The notes beneath the pieces were generated by a model, which had not been told where the DNA came from, ran no database searches, and saw only the letters and a program-made list of their open reading frames with translations. Position numbers and translations under genes: made by a program. From NCBI RefSeq assembly GCF_900103215.1, contig NZ_FNGV01000012.1, positions 107,075-171,074 on the forward strand: DNA of 64,000 bases, given 5' to 3'. The stretch comes from Kriegella aquimaris (lineage in GTDB: Bacteria > Bacteroidota > Bacteroidia > Flavobacteriales > Flavobacteriaceae). Shown piece after piece: positions 1 to 10,285 of the stretch. The stretch's first letter is position 1, and every line of letters begins with the position of its first letter.

Positions 1-687
1 ACCATTAATCATTTTTGCATACTCCCCGATGGTCATTCCATAAACAATAGGTACAGGGTGTAAACTGACAAAACTTTCATTCCCATTTTCCACCATTGGT
101 CCATCAATATAATGGCCATTGGGATTAGGCCTATCCAAAACAATAACAGGTATATCATTTTCTGCGCAGGCTTCCATAACATAATGCATTGTCGATAAAT
201 AGGTATAAAAACGCGCCCCGACATCTTGTATATCAAAAACAACTATGTCAATACCGTCTAACTGATCTGCAGACGGCTTATAATTGCTACCATAAAGAGA
301 AACCACTGATATATTCGTTTGACTGTCCTTTGAATCCTTAATTTTTTCCCCGGCATCGGCATCACCTCTAAAACCATGTTCTGGAGCAAAAACCTTGGAT
401 ATATTAATACCACTTGACATAAGCGAATCAACGAGATGTGTATAGCGCTCTCCTCCGTTACCAGTTTTAAATATTACTGATGTATTATTCCCTACTACAG
501 CTACGTTTTTATTTCTTAAAAGCTCTAAATATTCTTCGGTTTGATTTGCACCGACTACAATACCCTTCTCCTCGACAATTGTTTCTTTTTTAGAGGTTTT
601 GGACCCTTGTCCGCAACTCAATATCGAAACAAATAATAACAGCATACAAGGTGCTGCAAACATGGTCAATTTGATAGTCTTCTTCAT
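1..687 (-). CDS. namZ: Exo-beta-N-acetylmuramidase-like lipoprotein (DUF1343/GH171), C-terminus beyond window
   Basis: Open from an ATG at 687 through the left edge (229 codons visible). The N-terminus is a lipoprotein signal (hydrophobic 8-22, SILSC, Cys25), so it should sit in the cell envelope. Visible DUF1343 motifs are FAPEHGF (100-106, Glu103), FDIQDVGARFY (151-161) and VLDRPNP (183-189). This family (NamZ) releases MurNAc from the non-reducing end of peptidoglycan chains. It is the last visible gene of the operon, 88 nt beyond murQ, which handles MurNAc-6-phosphate. Among the three DUF1343 paralogues here only this one keeps the PEHG glutamate. Family assignment is firm; the exact substrate is inferred from the family and from murQ. 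Confidence 0.85.
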   Translation of the reverse strand, partial: MKKTIKLTMFAAPCMLLLFVSILSCGQGSKTSKKETIVEEKGIVVGANQTEEYLELLRNKNVAVVGNNTSVIFKTGNGGERYTHLVDSLMSSGINISKVFAPEHGFRGDADAGEKIKDSKDSQTNISVVSLYGSNYKPSADQLDGIDIVVFDIQDVGARFYTYLSTMHYVMEACAENDIPVIVLDRPNPNGHYIDGPMVENGNESFVSLHPVPIVYGMTIGEYAKMING

Positions 688-775
688 ATTTATTTATTTT
701 TAGACGAATAGTGTATTTATATAATTTTTCTTTAAAATCTCAATAAATGAAGTTCGTAATTATAAAAACTAATCC

Positions 776-1603
776 CTACTCTTCAGGATTAAGCTTATGT
801 TCCTCTAATATCTTTCTAACACTTTTGTGTTTCTCCAATAGTATCAATGCAATTTTTTCATCGATGTTCAATTCGTCCACAAGCATTTTAACTCCACGAT
901 TAACCAGTTTCTTATTAGATAATTGCATATCTACCATTTTATTCCCCATCACCCTGCCCAACTTTATCATCACGGCCGTTGAAATCATATTCAAAACCAA
1001 TTTTTGCGCCGTACCTGCCTTCATTCTAGTACTACCGGTAACAAACTCAGGACCTACTATTAATTCTATTGGATAATCCGCTTCGAAAGATAATGGACTG
1101 CCTTCGTTACAGGATATACTTCCTGTGATTACATTATTTCTCTTTGCTTCTTTTAAACCGCCAATTACATAGGGAGTTGTCCCGGAAGCGGCAATGCCTA
1201 ACAACACATCTTTATGGTTAATATCAAATTCTTCTAAGTCCTTCCAAGCCTGATTCACATCGTCCTCTGCATTTTCAACAGCCTTTCTTAATGCTTTATC
1301 ACCCCCGGCAATCAATCCTATTATCCAATTATCGGAAACTCCAAAAGTAGGAGGGCATTCAGAAGCATCTAACACGCCTAACCTACCACTTGTACCTGCC
1401 CCAATATAAAATAACCTACCACCATCCTGCATTTTTACAACAGCAGTACTCACGAATTCATCTATCTGGGGTATTGCTTTTTCTATCGCTAGCGGAACAG
1501 ATTTGTCCTCCTTATTAATGTTATTTAATAATTCTCGGATACTCATTTTTTCGAGGTTGTCATATTTGGAAGGTTGTTCCGTTATAAGTTTCACTTTGTG
1601 CAT
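776..1603 (-). CDS. murQ: N-acetylmuramic acid 6-phosphate etherase
   Basis: 275 aa, slightly shorter than the roughly 300-aa family norm. MurQ cleaves the D-lactyl ether of MurNAc-6-phosphate to give GlcNAc-6-phosphate in the cytoplasm. The SIS-domain phosphosugar loop GAGTSGRLG is at 68-76. The SECPPTF and NAEDD motifs place Glu82 and Glu113 where the two catalytic glutamates of E. coli MurQ (about 83 and 114) lie. The GCKR/MurQ signature GPEFVTGSTRMKAGTAQK spans 184-201. It starts 4 nt after the symporter stop, so the two are probably translated together. No MurNAc kinase gene is visible; it may lie beyond the left edge or elsewhere. Confidence 0.96.
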   Translation of the reverse strand: MHKVKLITEQPSKYDNLEKMSIRELLNNINKEDKSVPLAIEKAIPQIDEFVSTAVVKMQDGGRLFYIGAGTSGRLGVLDASECPPTFGVSDNWIIGLIAGGDKALRKAVENAEDDVNQAWKDLEEFDINHKDVLLGIAASGTTPYVIGGLKEAKRNNVITGSISCNEGSPLSFEADYPIELIVGPEFVTGSTRMKAGTAQKLVLNMISTAVMIKLGRVMGNKMVDMQLSNKKLVNRGVKMLVDELNIDEKIALILLEKHKSVRKILEEHKLNPEE

Positions 1604-1607
1604 CTTT

Positions 1608-3059
1608 TCATTTCTTTTTAATAATTAACAGTCCCATTATCGTTAGTAAACCATTCACGGCAATATTTATAAATCCAAAATCAAAACCCCAGTTATTTGT
1701 CAATAACATACTTAATAAATAGGTTGCTATCGGGGCCATCACGCAAATTAACGGCACCCATTTATCCCAGATTACAATTTTGGTAAACATTCCGAATAAG
1801 TAAAGTCCTAAAAGCGGACCATAAGTATAACCTGCTACTTTGAATATGAGCGAAATCACATCTCCCCTACTGTTTGAAAACAACATGATGATGACAAAAA
1901 TCACACCTGAAAAACCTACTAGGACCCAATTTTTTAATTTTCTTTTCTCTTTACTAGATTTATGCGAAATATCAAGGAAATCATACGTAAACGATGTAGT
2001 AAGGGCGGTCAATGCAGAATCTACGCTTGAAAAGGAAGCGGCTATTATACCTAATAAAAAAAACATTCCAGCAATTAGGCCAAGATGGTTCAATGCTAAA
2101 TCAGGAAATAATGTATCCGTGTCCAAAAATTGACCCTTATCACCGATGGGCAGAGAAATTCCTTTATTCTCAGCATAGAGATATAACAAAACTCCCAAAC
2201 CCATGAAAAGAAACTGCGTAACGGCCAAGATCAAACTATAGGTCAGTGTATTCTTTTGCGCATCCCATTTGTTTTTACAGGTTAGCGTTTTTTGCATCAT
2301 ATTTTGATCTAAACCGATCATAGCGATGGCTACGAGAATACCAGCAATAAACTGTTTGTAAAAATTATTGCTTGACTTGCCATCCCAATTGAAGATTTCA
2401 AAGTATTTGTGATTTACTATTTCTTGAACTGACTGACCGACAGAGAGATTCAATGAAGACATTATGGTATAAATCGTAATAACAGCTCCCAGAATCAGAA
2501 AAGTAGTTTGCATGGTATCTGTCCATACAATCGTTTTTATACCCGATTTGTTGGTATATAACCACACCAATAATAAGATGATAATAACTGTTAAGAAAAA
2601 AGGAATATTAAATTTATCGAAAAGAGCAAATTGAAGAATTTTAGCTGCCAACAATAATCGTAATGCAGCACCAAAAGATTGGGATACTAAAAAAAACAAC
2701 GAACCTGTTTTGTAAGTTTTGTTTCCAAACCTTTCTTGGAGATAAGAATAGACCGACACTAATCTTAATCGATAATAAAGTGGTATCAAAACAAATGTAA
2801 TGAACAGGTAACCGACTACATTACCTAGAATAAATTGATAAAAATAGAAATTGTTATTCCCCACCATACCAGGTAGTGAAACGAATGTAACACCAGACAG
2901 GCCGGCTCCAACCATACCGAATGCCACCAAAAACCAAGGAGATTGTCGATCTCCTGTAAAATAGGTTTCATCACTTCTACCCTTTGACGTAAAATAGGAT
3001 ATCGTCATTAGCAAAACGAAGTAAATCACAATGGCAGAAAGCACTAATATTGGATTCAA
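1608..3059 (-). CDS. Sodium/solute symporter (SSS family), probable amino-sugar importer
   Basis: 483 aa, almost entirely hydrophobic, with about 13 predicted membrane segments. The N-terminus has the SSS pattern of a first helix followed by DETYFTGDRQSPW (30-42) and a second helix rich in Gly and Ser. SSS proteins couple Na+ entry to uptake of sugars, sialic acid or similar solutes across the inner membrane. It lies between a namZ-like gene (27 nt away) and murQ (4 nt away), so MurNAc or a MurNAc-containing disaccharide is the best guess for its cargo. That specificity is inference; the sequence alone cannot show it. Confidence 0.88.
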   Translation of the reverse strand: MNPILVLSAIVIYFVLLMTISYFTSKGRSDETYFTGDRQSPWFLVAFGMVGAGLSGVTFVSLPGMVGNNNFYFYQFILGNVVGYLFITFVLIPLYYRLRLVSVYSYLQERFGNKTYKTGSLFFLVSQSFGAALRLLLAAKILQFALFDKFNIPFFLTVIIILLLVWLYTNKSGIKTIVWTDTMQTTFLILGAVITIYTIMSSLNLSVGQSVQEIVNHKYFEIFNWDGKSSNNFYKQFIAGILVAIAMIGLDQNMMQKTLTCKNKWDAQKNTLTYSLILAVTQFLFMGLGVLLYLYAENKGISLPIGDKGQFLDTDTLFPDLALNHLGLIAGMFFLLGIIAASFSSVDSALTALTTSFTYDFLDISHKSSKEKRKLKNWVLVGFSGVIFVIIMLFSNSRGDVISLIFKVAGYTYGPLLGLYLFGMFTKIVIWDKWVPLICVMAPIATYLLSMLLTNNWGFDFGFINIAVNGLLTIMGLLIIKKK

Positions 3060-3086
3060 ACGACTATTTTTTATTAATTATAATTA

Positions 3087-4265
3087 CTAGTAAATTTTTA
3101 TGGAATCGAGCTGATTTTTGTATCCCTCTAAATTTTCAAAAGAATCAAGCATTTCTATAGCGTCATTCTCTTGCACCCAGTTTCTTAATTTGTCAGATCC
3201 GTTGATAATATCTATTGGCTCATTCTTGTGATTGTACTCATAAGGTGGTTTTAACCATTCGAAATCATCTTTTAAATGATGAAACAGCTCTCTCAGAAGC
3301 AGTTGACCAACTCGCCAAGGTTTTATTTTCTTCTTATCAGTTACATGTATTTGAAACCCACCACACACAACATCCTTATATTTATGGAATGTTGGAAGGA
3401 ATGTGATAGGCCTAAAAACAAACCCCTCGAGACGACTTCTCTTGACAGCTTCCTTTAAATGATTATTATAAAAACCGAAGGGTTCAATGTTCGGATGCCC
3501 TATTATTTCCAAAGGCTGCGTAGTACCCCTACCTTCACTTAAGTTAGTTCCTTCAAAAAGAACTGCTCCTGGAAAGGTAAAAGCACTTTCAGCTCTTGAA
3601 AGGTTGGGAGAAGGTAATAGCCATGGCAAGTATGTATCCACAAAAGTCATTTCCCTTTCCCATCCATTCATTTTGATGATTTTTAAATCAACTTTTTCCC
3701 TGGCCCAATATTTTTGATGCATTAGGGCAACCTCACCAATTGTCATACCATGTCTGACCGGTATGGGATGCCTGCCTATAAATGACTCAAAATCAAGTTC
3801 AAGAATATTTCCCTCAATATCTACCCCATTTATAGGGTTTGGACGATCCAACACCAATATCTCAATATCCTTATCATTACATTTTTCAAGTAAAAGTGTA
3901 AGTGTATATATGTATGTATACATTCTACAACCGACGTCTTGAAGGTCTATAAAGAGATGGTCTATATCTTCAAGCATTTCATCCGTAGGCACCCGCGTCT
4001 CAGAGTAAAGAGAGTATACCGGGATTTTAAAATAAGGATGTATTGCGTGGTCCGTCTCAATCATATTGTCCTGCGCATCAGTTGAAAAACCATGTTGCGG
4101 ACCAAAAATTTTTATGAACCTGGCACCGAATACTTCTTTGAATATAAAGGTAGCATGCTTACAATTGGAATCAACAGAAGCATTGTGACATAATAATGCC
4201 ACATTCCCTTTAAAACGGGAATATTCCCCTTTCAAAACTTCAAGACCGGTAATTACCTTTTTCAT
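3087..4265 (-). CDS. DUF1343 (NamZ/GH171-like) protein without signal peptide
   Basis: 392 aa from the ATG at 4265 (MKKVITGLEVLKG). An ATG at 4298 would add 11 residues that do not look like family sequence. DUF1343 motifs: FGPQHGF, FIDLQDVGCRMYTY, VLDRPNP, GMTIGEVA and FEGTNLSEGRGTT. The usual PEHG is PQHG, so the conserved Glu is Gln. There is no signal peptide, unlike its two paralogues, so it may act in the cytoplasm on an imported muropeptide or disaccharide, or belong to a functionally distinct PQHG subfamily. It sits 93 nt after the DUF6259 gene and 27 nt before the symporter in the same operon. Confidence 0.85.
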   Translation of the reverse strand: MKKVITGLEVLKGEYSRFKGNVALLCHNASVDSNCKHATFIFKEVFGARFIKIFGPQHGFSTDAQDNMIETDHAIHPYFKIPVYSLYSETRVPTDEMLEDIDHLFIDLQDVGCRMYTYIYTLTLLLEKCNDKDIEILVLDRPNPINGVDIEGNILELDFESFIGRHPIPVRHGMTIGEVALMHQKYWAREKVDLKIIKMNGWEREMTFVDTYLPWLLPSPNLSRAESAFTFPGAVLFEGTNLSEGRGTTQPLEIIGHPNIEPFGFYNNHLKEAVKRSRLEGFVFRPITFLPTFHKYKDVVCGGFQIHVTDKKKIKPWRVGQLLLRELFHHLKDDFEWLKPPYEYNHKNEPIDIINGSDKLRNWVQENDAIEMLDSFENLEGYKNQLDSIKIY

Positions 4266-4358
4266 CTGTATAATTTTAGGTAGAAGTAATGCATGCAATA
4301 AAAAGCTTCCTATAGTTCACGAGCACTCTTCTCTCAAACCTGTCATTTTTGTGTTGGA

Positions 4359-6641
4359 TTATGAAGAAGGCACAACTTCAATAAAACTTACTTCCCTCGG
4401 TGATAATTCATAATTTATTTGAATATCCCCTTCGCTAAAGTCAAACAGTAATTCCCTACCCTCTTTATTGGTAATAAAAACTTTTCCTTTGCTTGGAAGT
4501 TTATAATCTTCCTTGTTAATGGTAAAATTTAAATCGATGCTTTTTTCACTAATACTAGCCAATGGTATGCCAATATTCCCATCATCAGCCTTCCAAGCAC
4601 CTACATAGACTAAAGGGTGTTCCTTTTTATACGCAGTAACACCTTTCCCTTTTCTTCCAGCATATATTGATAGTTTGGAAATATTCAATTCTTCTTCAGG
4701 AATTTTAATTTTAGGCGCCCTCAAGAATTTTCCATAAAGCATATATTTTAATCCTTTGTATCTAACACGGGCTATATCCATTAAATAATCTATTTCCTCT
4801 TTTCGTTTGGAAGCTAAAAAACTATGGTAATTTGAAATAGTTGGTTGCATACCCCATACAAAAGACCTTGCCTGCTCCATCAGAAACTGCTTATTGAATT
4901 TCGGATCTAACGGCCGCTCTAAATTATCAGGTCTAAATTCCTCGGGCCAAAGGGCGTCATAGGGCGGTGTTACTAAGGATGAATAATTACCGTAAGTAAT
5001 CGCATATTGATGATAAACAGCCTGAAAGAACGGTATAGTTTCCCATCGGCTTACTCCTGCGTATCTCTCTCTACTGACCTGCAGTGTTAGAAAGGCATTT
5101 AAATATGGCATCCAGCCTTCGGCACCGCCTTCACCTGCCAAAATAGATGGCTTCTCTTCAGAAAATTTAGACCGAATTTGATTGGTAAGTTTTCCAAAGT
5201 TCTTTAGCCAATAATTGCCTCCCCCAAGCGGATGATTGTGGTTGCTATCATAACAAGCTCTATTCATACAGGCTTGATCCATATACACCCCGCTCGTCCC
5301 GTACGTATTTACCACATCATCGGATAAAGATGTATATTTATCTTGCCAAAACTGTGTTGCCATACACATGTTTGTCAAAGAATTGCCTGTAAAAATATTA
5401 TAAGAATGGGTTCTCATATTGCCATTAATATCTTTTACGGCATATTCTGAAGCATTTTCGGTTTTCCAACTTTCGGTAGAATTTCCCCATTGAAATGAAT
5501 TCATATAAACAATAGCGTTAATATCCTTATCGCGGGCAGTCTTCATCGCCTGCACAAAAGATTCTTTCCCTTCACGAGGTGGCAAATATTCCGGGAAACC
5601 TTCGTCGTAAGAGCACCCGTGCCACCAATGCCAAAAAACGTTCACAGGCAGCCCCAATCGTTGCTTTAAATCAGCTGCTGGTACCAGAACATTTTCCGAA
5701 TACCCCCTGTTCCACACCCATAGGGCCGTTTCTTCCAGCCATTTTGGATTCAAACCCTTTTCAAACCTGCTTTCCAATGACCATTTCTGGGCGCCCCCCC
5801 ATTCTCTATATTGTTCGGCAGCCGTAATCCAATCTCCCTTAAATGATCCGATTACCCCTTCATAGGAGGGTGCATACAAGTTGACCTCTTTATCAAAGGA
5901 GGGATAGTTCAACATTCGGTACGTCAAATTATTTGACTTGTCAAGTGTGAACGAAAAGCTCTTTCTAAATGTTTCGGTATCATTGGCCGCAGTATAGAGA
6001 CCTACTTTATCTGGATTGTATAACGCCAAGCATTGTAATGATAAAGGCCCAGGATATTCCCATGCCATTTTCTTTTCGTCTTTGGTGCTTTGTGAAAGAT
6101 ATTCCCTGGGGTCATCTAAAATTTGCCCCATCCATGTGGGAACCGCTAATTTTTCTTCTCCCATGTTCTTTAACCCTGATATTTTAGGAAATACAACACT
6201 ATTGATTTGCTTACCATGAGTTCCGTCGAGGGATATTTTCCAATACGACAGCGCTTTTTCTTCATCCAGAGTTACTTCTGCCGTAATACCGAAATCCTTA
6301 TGGGTTTCTCCTTTAAAGCCGCTCCATTTTAAAATTACTTTAAGAGGTCCCGATTTTGAATAGGTGAAATTTGCGGGAGCCGCCGTTAAAGAATCTTGGG
6401 ATTCATTAAAATTGACCTCCCAAGGCAGTTCCAATGTCCCTGTATCGTCTAAAAATTCATAGTCATGGATTAAATCCTGGAAATCAACCAGCGAGCCATT
6501 TTCTGTACTAAAACTTAATTTTAATTTACCGTTGTCAATTGACAAATCCTCTCCTACATCGTTGGAACCACAAGAGACTAGGGATCCTAACATGATGAAG
6601 CACACAAGTAGACAGTAATATTTTTTGATTGTTTTCATCAC
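4359..6641 (-). CDS. DUF6259-type glycoside-hydrolase-like lipoprotein
   Basis: 760 aa. The lipobox LVSC places the lipidated cysteine at 24; a second ATG three bases in is an equal start candidate. Residues about 30-290 look like a beta-sandwich (galactose-mutarotase-like). Residues about 300-620 look like a TIM barrel, with the strand motifs NVFWHWWHG (334-342), IVYMNSFQWG (377-386) and GVYMDQACMN (451-460). Asp455 and Glu504 (LAGEGGAE) are candidate catalytic carboxylates. I recognise this as the DUF6259 family found in Bacteroidota PULs, distantly related to alpha-galactosidase-type barrels. No activity is assigned by me. It lies 20 nt after the GH42-like gene in the namZ/murQ operon. Confidence 0.7.
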   Translation of the reverse strand: MMKTIKKYYCLLVCFIMLGSLVSCGSNDVGEDLSIDNGKLKLSFSTENGSLVDFQDLIHDYEFLDDTGTLELPWEVNFNESQDSLTAAPANFTYSKSGPLKVILKWSGFKGETHKDFGITAEVTLDEEKALSYWKISLDGTHGKQINSVVFPKISGLKNMGEEKLAVPTWMGQILDDPREYLSQSTKDEKKMAWEYPGPLSLQCLALYNPDKVGLYTAANDTETFRKSFSFTLDKSNNLTYRMLNYPSFDKEVNLYAPSYEGVIGSFKGDWITAAEQYREWGGAQKWSLESRFEKGLNPKWLEETALWVWNRGYSENVLVPAADLKQRLGLPVNVFWHWWHGCSYDEGFPEYLPPREGKESFVQAMKTARDKDINAIVYMNSFQWGNSTESWKTENASEYAVKDINGNMRTHSYNIFTGNSLTNMCMATQFWQDKYTSLSDDVVNTYGTSGVYMDQACMNRACYDSNHNHPLGGGNYWLKNFGKLTNQIRSKFSEEKPSILAGEGGAEGWMPYLNAFLTLQVSRERYAGVSRWETIPFFQAVYHQYAITYGNYSSLVTPPYDALWPEEFRPDNLERPLDPKFNKQFLMEQARSFVWGMQPTISNYHSFLASKRKEEIDYLMDIARVRYKGLKYMLYGKFLRAPKIKIPEEELNISKLSIYAGRKGKGVTAYKKEHPLVYVGAWKADDGNIGIPLASISEKSIDLNFTINKEDYKLPSKGKVFITNKEGRELLFDFSEGDIQINYELSPREVSFIEVVPSS

Positions 6642-6661
6642 TATTTGTTTTAGATTATATT

Positions 6662-8656
6662 TTAGTCTTCTAAAGGGTTCACTCTTAAAAGCACCGTTGA
6701 TTTTGGTTTCAAAGTCAAATTGAACTGTCTGGTGGAATCGTATAATATTTTATTCTCCAATGGATCTATCACTTGGGCGTTAAATGGAAAATTGATGGTT
6801 CGTTCACCGCCTTCAATGGTATGGATACCCATCCAGTTTCGGCCTATATAGAATACATCATCGGTATCTATATACCTATGTACACCTGCTTTATCCCATA
6901 TCCCTGCCAATTCCGGGGCAGACCATTTAAGTTTTCCTTCCATAAAAAAATCATCAGCATTTGGACTAAAGATTTCGGTTCCTTTACCATTCGTCCACAA
7001 TACAGTTACACCCTGTTTGTTCCACTTTTTTATACTAGATTTTTCCTTTGCACTTAGCTCAAGTAAGCCCATAAGCCAAACTACCTTATATTGGGATGTT
7101 GGCATGCTTTCTAGATCTGTTCGAAGAAAAAGATCATAAGAGGTTCCTGTTTTCGCCAATGGATACCGGTTGGATAAAATATTCTCAGTAAGATGGCCAT
7201 AAGTTGGGTCCCAAAAAGAAATTTCTTCATCCACCACTATCCCTATTTGTGGTTTCATCCTTATTCCCGGTGACAGTGAGAAATTGGTATATAATTGTTG
7301 AGTTTTCTCTAAAACATTCAATAGTTCAGGATGACTGAACCATCCTCCCCACATATCGAACCACCAGCCACCATAACCATAAGCAAGCATTCTTGCGGTA
7401 TTTTTCCACAAAAACGATACAGATGTATCCATATCCTCTGGGCCTAGCCATACCCCGCTCTCATACTGCCCCGGAGGGGCTATGCCGTTTGAACGATCTT
7501 TTAACAAGGTGGTTATGGACGTCCTGGTATCGTTTTCCGTAAGCCATAATTTACCATGGAGGTGAACTGAATTTATCGCCGCCATAGCCGGCCAGTCCTC
7601 CCCTATCACACGATGATAGACATTGGGACTCGACAGATAGTCAAGATCCGGACAATCCAACAACTTTGCGAGGGCACCGTGTCCACGCCTAGCATCCCCT
7701 ACATAATAATGGTATCCAGAAAAGGCTCCCGTTAAAAGATTACCATTGCTTTTTTCTTTAACGATTTTGCAGAAATAGGCAATATTATCGACCAAGACCT
7801 CTGCATGGAAGCGATATGTATCAATATAATTTTGATCCTGGTCGGGATTCCTCCATTCCTTTCTTATTACCGGTTCATCGACATTGGACAATTGGGCATT
7901 TTCAAAAGTAACTGAAGGCATGTTCCATGCCTTTCGCAAGGCACCATTGTTCCTATATTTATCTTTTAACCATTGCCTAAAAGCGTGTAATCGAACAGGG
8001 TTTTGATCTTGGTATTGTTTGGGATGATAAAACCATTCCTCGGTTAGTCCGCTGGCCACATGTATTCCCGCGAGATTTGTGTTATACGATGATTTTTGCA
8101 GCCATTCGATAAAATCTTCAAGCACTTTGCCCGTTTTGGCTTTCCATATTTCAGAAGAATAACACTGGCGAAAGGTACTTCCGTCAGGCAAATGGGCCGA
8201 AGCTTCGGGGTGCAATCTTTCCCACCACAATGGTGGATCCAGATAGAGGCGCACGATCACTTTGGCATGCGGATCCGCTGCTATGACTTTATCAAAATCG
8301 TCAATTACACTGGAAAAATCATACTCGTTCTCGCCAACCCAAATGGGTTTTCGAAAAGCTCCTATACCCGAAATTGAATTGATACCCCTATCAGCAAGGT
8401 AGGCAGGAATATTATAAATATGGATGCCTGCATCGGCGACCTCTTTATAATATTTTTCCTCCCCCAGGTATGACATATACGCGAAAGGCGGATAGGTTTT
8501 TCCGTCTATAATGAGTGATGGTCCACCCTCCGTCAATTTTACTTCTGCGTGGGTTTGGGCCTTGGTTATAATGGTTTGAAAGAAGAAAGAGCATACAACA
8601 CCTATAAAGACCGCTCTTTGATTGAGTACATCTAGTAAATTATTTGTCATCCTCAT
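6662..8656 (-). CDS. Secreted GH42-like (beta-galactosidase-fold) glycoside hydrolase
   Basis: 664 aa with a signal peptide ending near residue 33 (TIITKAQT). A TIM barrel from about 55 to 420 is followed by a Rossmann-like domain (about 460-580) resembling the GH42 trimerisation domain, then a small beta domain. Likely acid/base and nucleophile are Glu206 or Glu207 (GLTEEW) and Glu374 (LWLTENDTR); ENDTR is typical of GH42 nucleophile strands. Substrate is unknown. Within a locus that otherwise handles MurNAc it may trim a different sugar from a cell-wall heteropolymer, but that is inference. It is 157 nt downstream of susD. Confidence 0.65.
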   Translation of the reverse strand: MRMTNNLLDVLNQRAVFIGVVCSFFFQTIITKAQTHAEVKLTEGGPSLIIDGKTYPPFAYMSYLGEEKYYKEVADAGIHIYNIPAYLADRGINSISGIGAFRKPIWVGENEYDFSSVIDDFDKVIAADPHAKVIVRLYLDPPLWWERLHPEASAHLPDGSTFRQCYSSEIWKAKTGKVLEDFIEWLQKSSYNTNLAGIHVASGLTEEWFYHPKQYQDQNPVRLHAFRQWLKDKYRNNGALRKAWNMPSVTFENAQLSNVDEPVIRKEWRNPDQDQNYIDTYRFHAEVLVDNIAYFCKIVKEKSNGNLLTGAFSGYHYYVGDARRGHGALAKLLDCPDLDYLSSPNVYHRVIGEDWPAMAAINSVHLHGKLWLTENDTRTSITTLLKDRSNGIAPPGQYESGVWLGPEDMDTSVSFLWKNTARMLAYGYGGWWFDMWGGWFSHPELLNVLEKTQQLYTNFSLSPGIRMKPQIGIVVDEEISFWDPTYGHLTENILSNRYPLAKTGTSYDLFLRTDLESMPTSQYKVVWLMGLLELSAKEKSSIKKWNKQGVTVLWTNGKGTEIFSPNADDFFMEGKLKWSAPELAGIWDKAGVHRYIDTDDVFYIGRNWMGIHTIEGGERTINFPFNAQVIDPLENKILYDSTRQFNLTLKPKSTVLLRVNPLED

Positions 8657-8813
8657 TTATTTGAGCATTCCTTTTTAGAAATTACATTAACGCTCCTACA
8701 ATCAACAATACATTACTATCCTATCATTATAATCGCAAAAACTTAGTGGACATTTTTCAATTTAGGGAAAACAGTATACGCCATTTTCCCAAATGGATTT
8801 TTATATCTTAATA

Positions 8814-10256
8814 CTAATAGCCAGGGTTTTGATCTTCCTGTCCAATTTCTGGATTGGTATCAATCTCTTGTTGCGGTATTGGCCACAGTAAATGCACATC
8901 ACTAACCGTTTTACCCGTGTTTGCTAGAATCAACTCCTTTACCTTGCCGGAGCGCTTAAGATCAAACCAGCGTTTGCCTTCCATATACAACTCATATGCC
9001 CGCTCTTGCAACACTGCATCTCTAAAAGAATCGGGTGTCCAGCCACTAGCCGGAAAATCAACCGGAGAAATTGCATTTGAAGGGTACCCATAACCCCTAC
9101 GTTTAATCTTGTTCAAAGATTCCAAGGCCAGATCAGAAACTGAATTTTCGTCCATAACAGCTGCTTCAGCATAGATAAGCAGCACATCGGCATATCTTAA
9201 AATAGGGTAATCATTTGCATGTCCTTCCCTCTCCGGGGAATCAGGGTCTCTGAATTTGCTACAAAGTATTGGTGTTGAGGAAGGCAATGTCTCTAACTCT
9301 CCGGTATCTCTATTGATGTATTCGGTAAACACATTCCATTCTTTCCGCAAATCATCATCATTCCAATTATCAAAAAATGGTCCTGGAACAGAATAGATAA
9401 CATAATTTCCAAAGGGAGAATATGTTGTTTCACTCCATAGAAGATTCATTGGCCAACCCCAACCATCCTGATGATTAAATTTCAAATAGAATATCTCTTC
9501 ACTCGTACCATTTGCCGAGGGGCCAAAAATATTATTAAAATCTCCGGCAGCACTTATCTCTACCAAAGAAAATGCCCCGGAATCAATTACCTCTTTGGCC
9601 TTTGTTTTTGCCAAGCCCCATTCCCCAATTGTCAAATAAACTTCAGCAAGCAATGCCTTTGCCGACCACTTGGTCGGGCGGCCGAATTGAGTCGGAGAAG
9701 CAGGTAAATAACTTTCCCCATTTTCCAGATCAGAAATTATTGCCCCGTACAATTCAGCAGAAGTTTTCTTACTGGTATCTAGGTTTTCTGTATCAAGATA
9801 CAACGGAGCACCATCCCAATGCCGCACTATATGATAATAACAGTAGGCTCGAAGAAATCGGGCTTCCCCAATTAAGGCATTCTTACTAGCTTCATCTATA
9901 TCTATAAAATCAATCTGCTCAATGGCTATGTTTGCATTTCTGATACTTTGATAAAACCGACCCCACATCGTTTCCGCTCTGTTGATATTTGTTTGGTCAA
10001 ACCCTTCGTATGCGCCCAATGGTTGAGTGGAGCCCCTTCCATCAGCATAGTCGGCCTGAATGTCCAACATCAACATATAAAGAGATCTAAAGTTATCTCT
10101 CATAGGCGAATAAATTGCATCTACAGAAGCAATGGCATCGTCCATATTTTGATAAAAGTTTGCTTCTGAAATTCGATCGTTAGGAACTTCTTCCAAAAAA
10201 TCACTACACGATACAATTGGAAGTATAATTAGTATTGATAATAGTATTCTTCTCAT
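8814..10256 (-). CDS. SusD/RagB-family outer-membrane glycan-binding lipoprotein
   Basis: 480 aa with lipobox IVSC (Cys17). It shows the SusD plan: an N-terminal lipoprotein segment with DFLEEVPNDRISEANFY, an early TPR helix region including ARFLRAYCYYHIVRHWDGAPLY, and the C-terminal RagB pattern LQERAYELYMEGKRWFDLKRSG followed by LLWPIPQQEI near the end. SusD lids the TonB-dependent porin and captures oligosaccharides at the cell surface. Its porin partner ends 29 nt upstream on the same strand. Confidence 0.95.
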   Translation of the reverse strand: MRRILLSILIILPIVSCSDFLEEVPNDRISEANFYQNMDDAIASVDAIYSPMRDNFRSLYMLMLDIQADYADGRGSTQPLGAYEGFDQTNINRAETMWGRFYQSIRNANIAIEQIDFIDIDEASKNALIGEARFLRAYCYYHIVRHWDGAPLYLDTENLDTSKKTSAELYGAIISDLENGESYLPASPTQFGRPTKWSAKALLAEVYLTIGEWGLAKTKAKEVIDSGAFSLVEISAAGDFNNIFGPSANGTSEEIFYLKFNHQDGWGWPMNLLWSETTYSPFGNYVIYSVPGPFFDNWNDDDLRKEWNVFTEYINRDTGELETLPSSTPILCSKFRDPDSPEREGHANDYPILRYADVLLIYAEAAVMDENSVSDLALESLNKIKRRGYGYPSNAISPVDFPASGWTPDSFRDAVLQERAYELYMEGKRWFDLKRSGKVKELILANTGKTVSDVHLLWPIPQQEIDTNPEIGQEDQNPGY

Positions 10257-10285
10257 GACAGTTTATTATACGTTAATGGTAAAAT

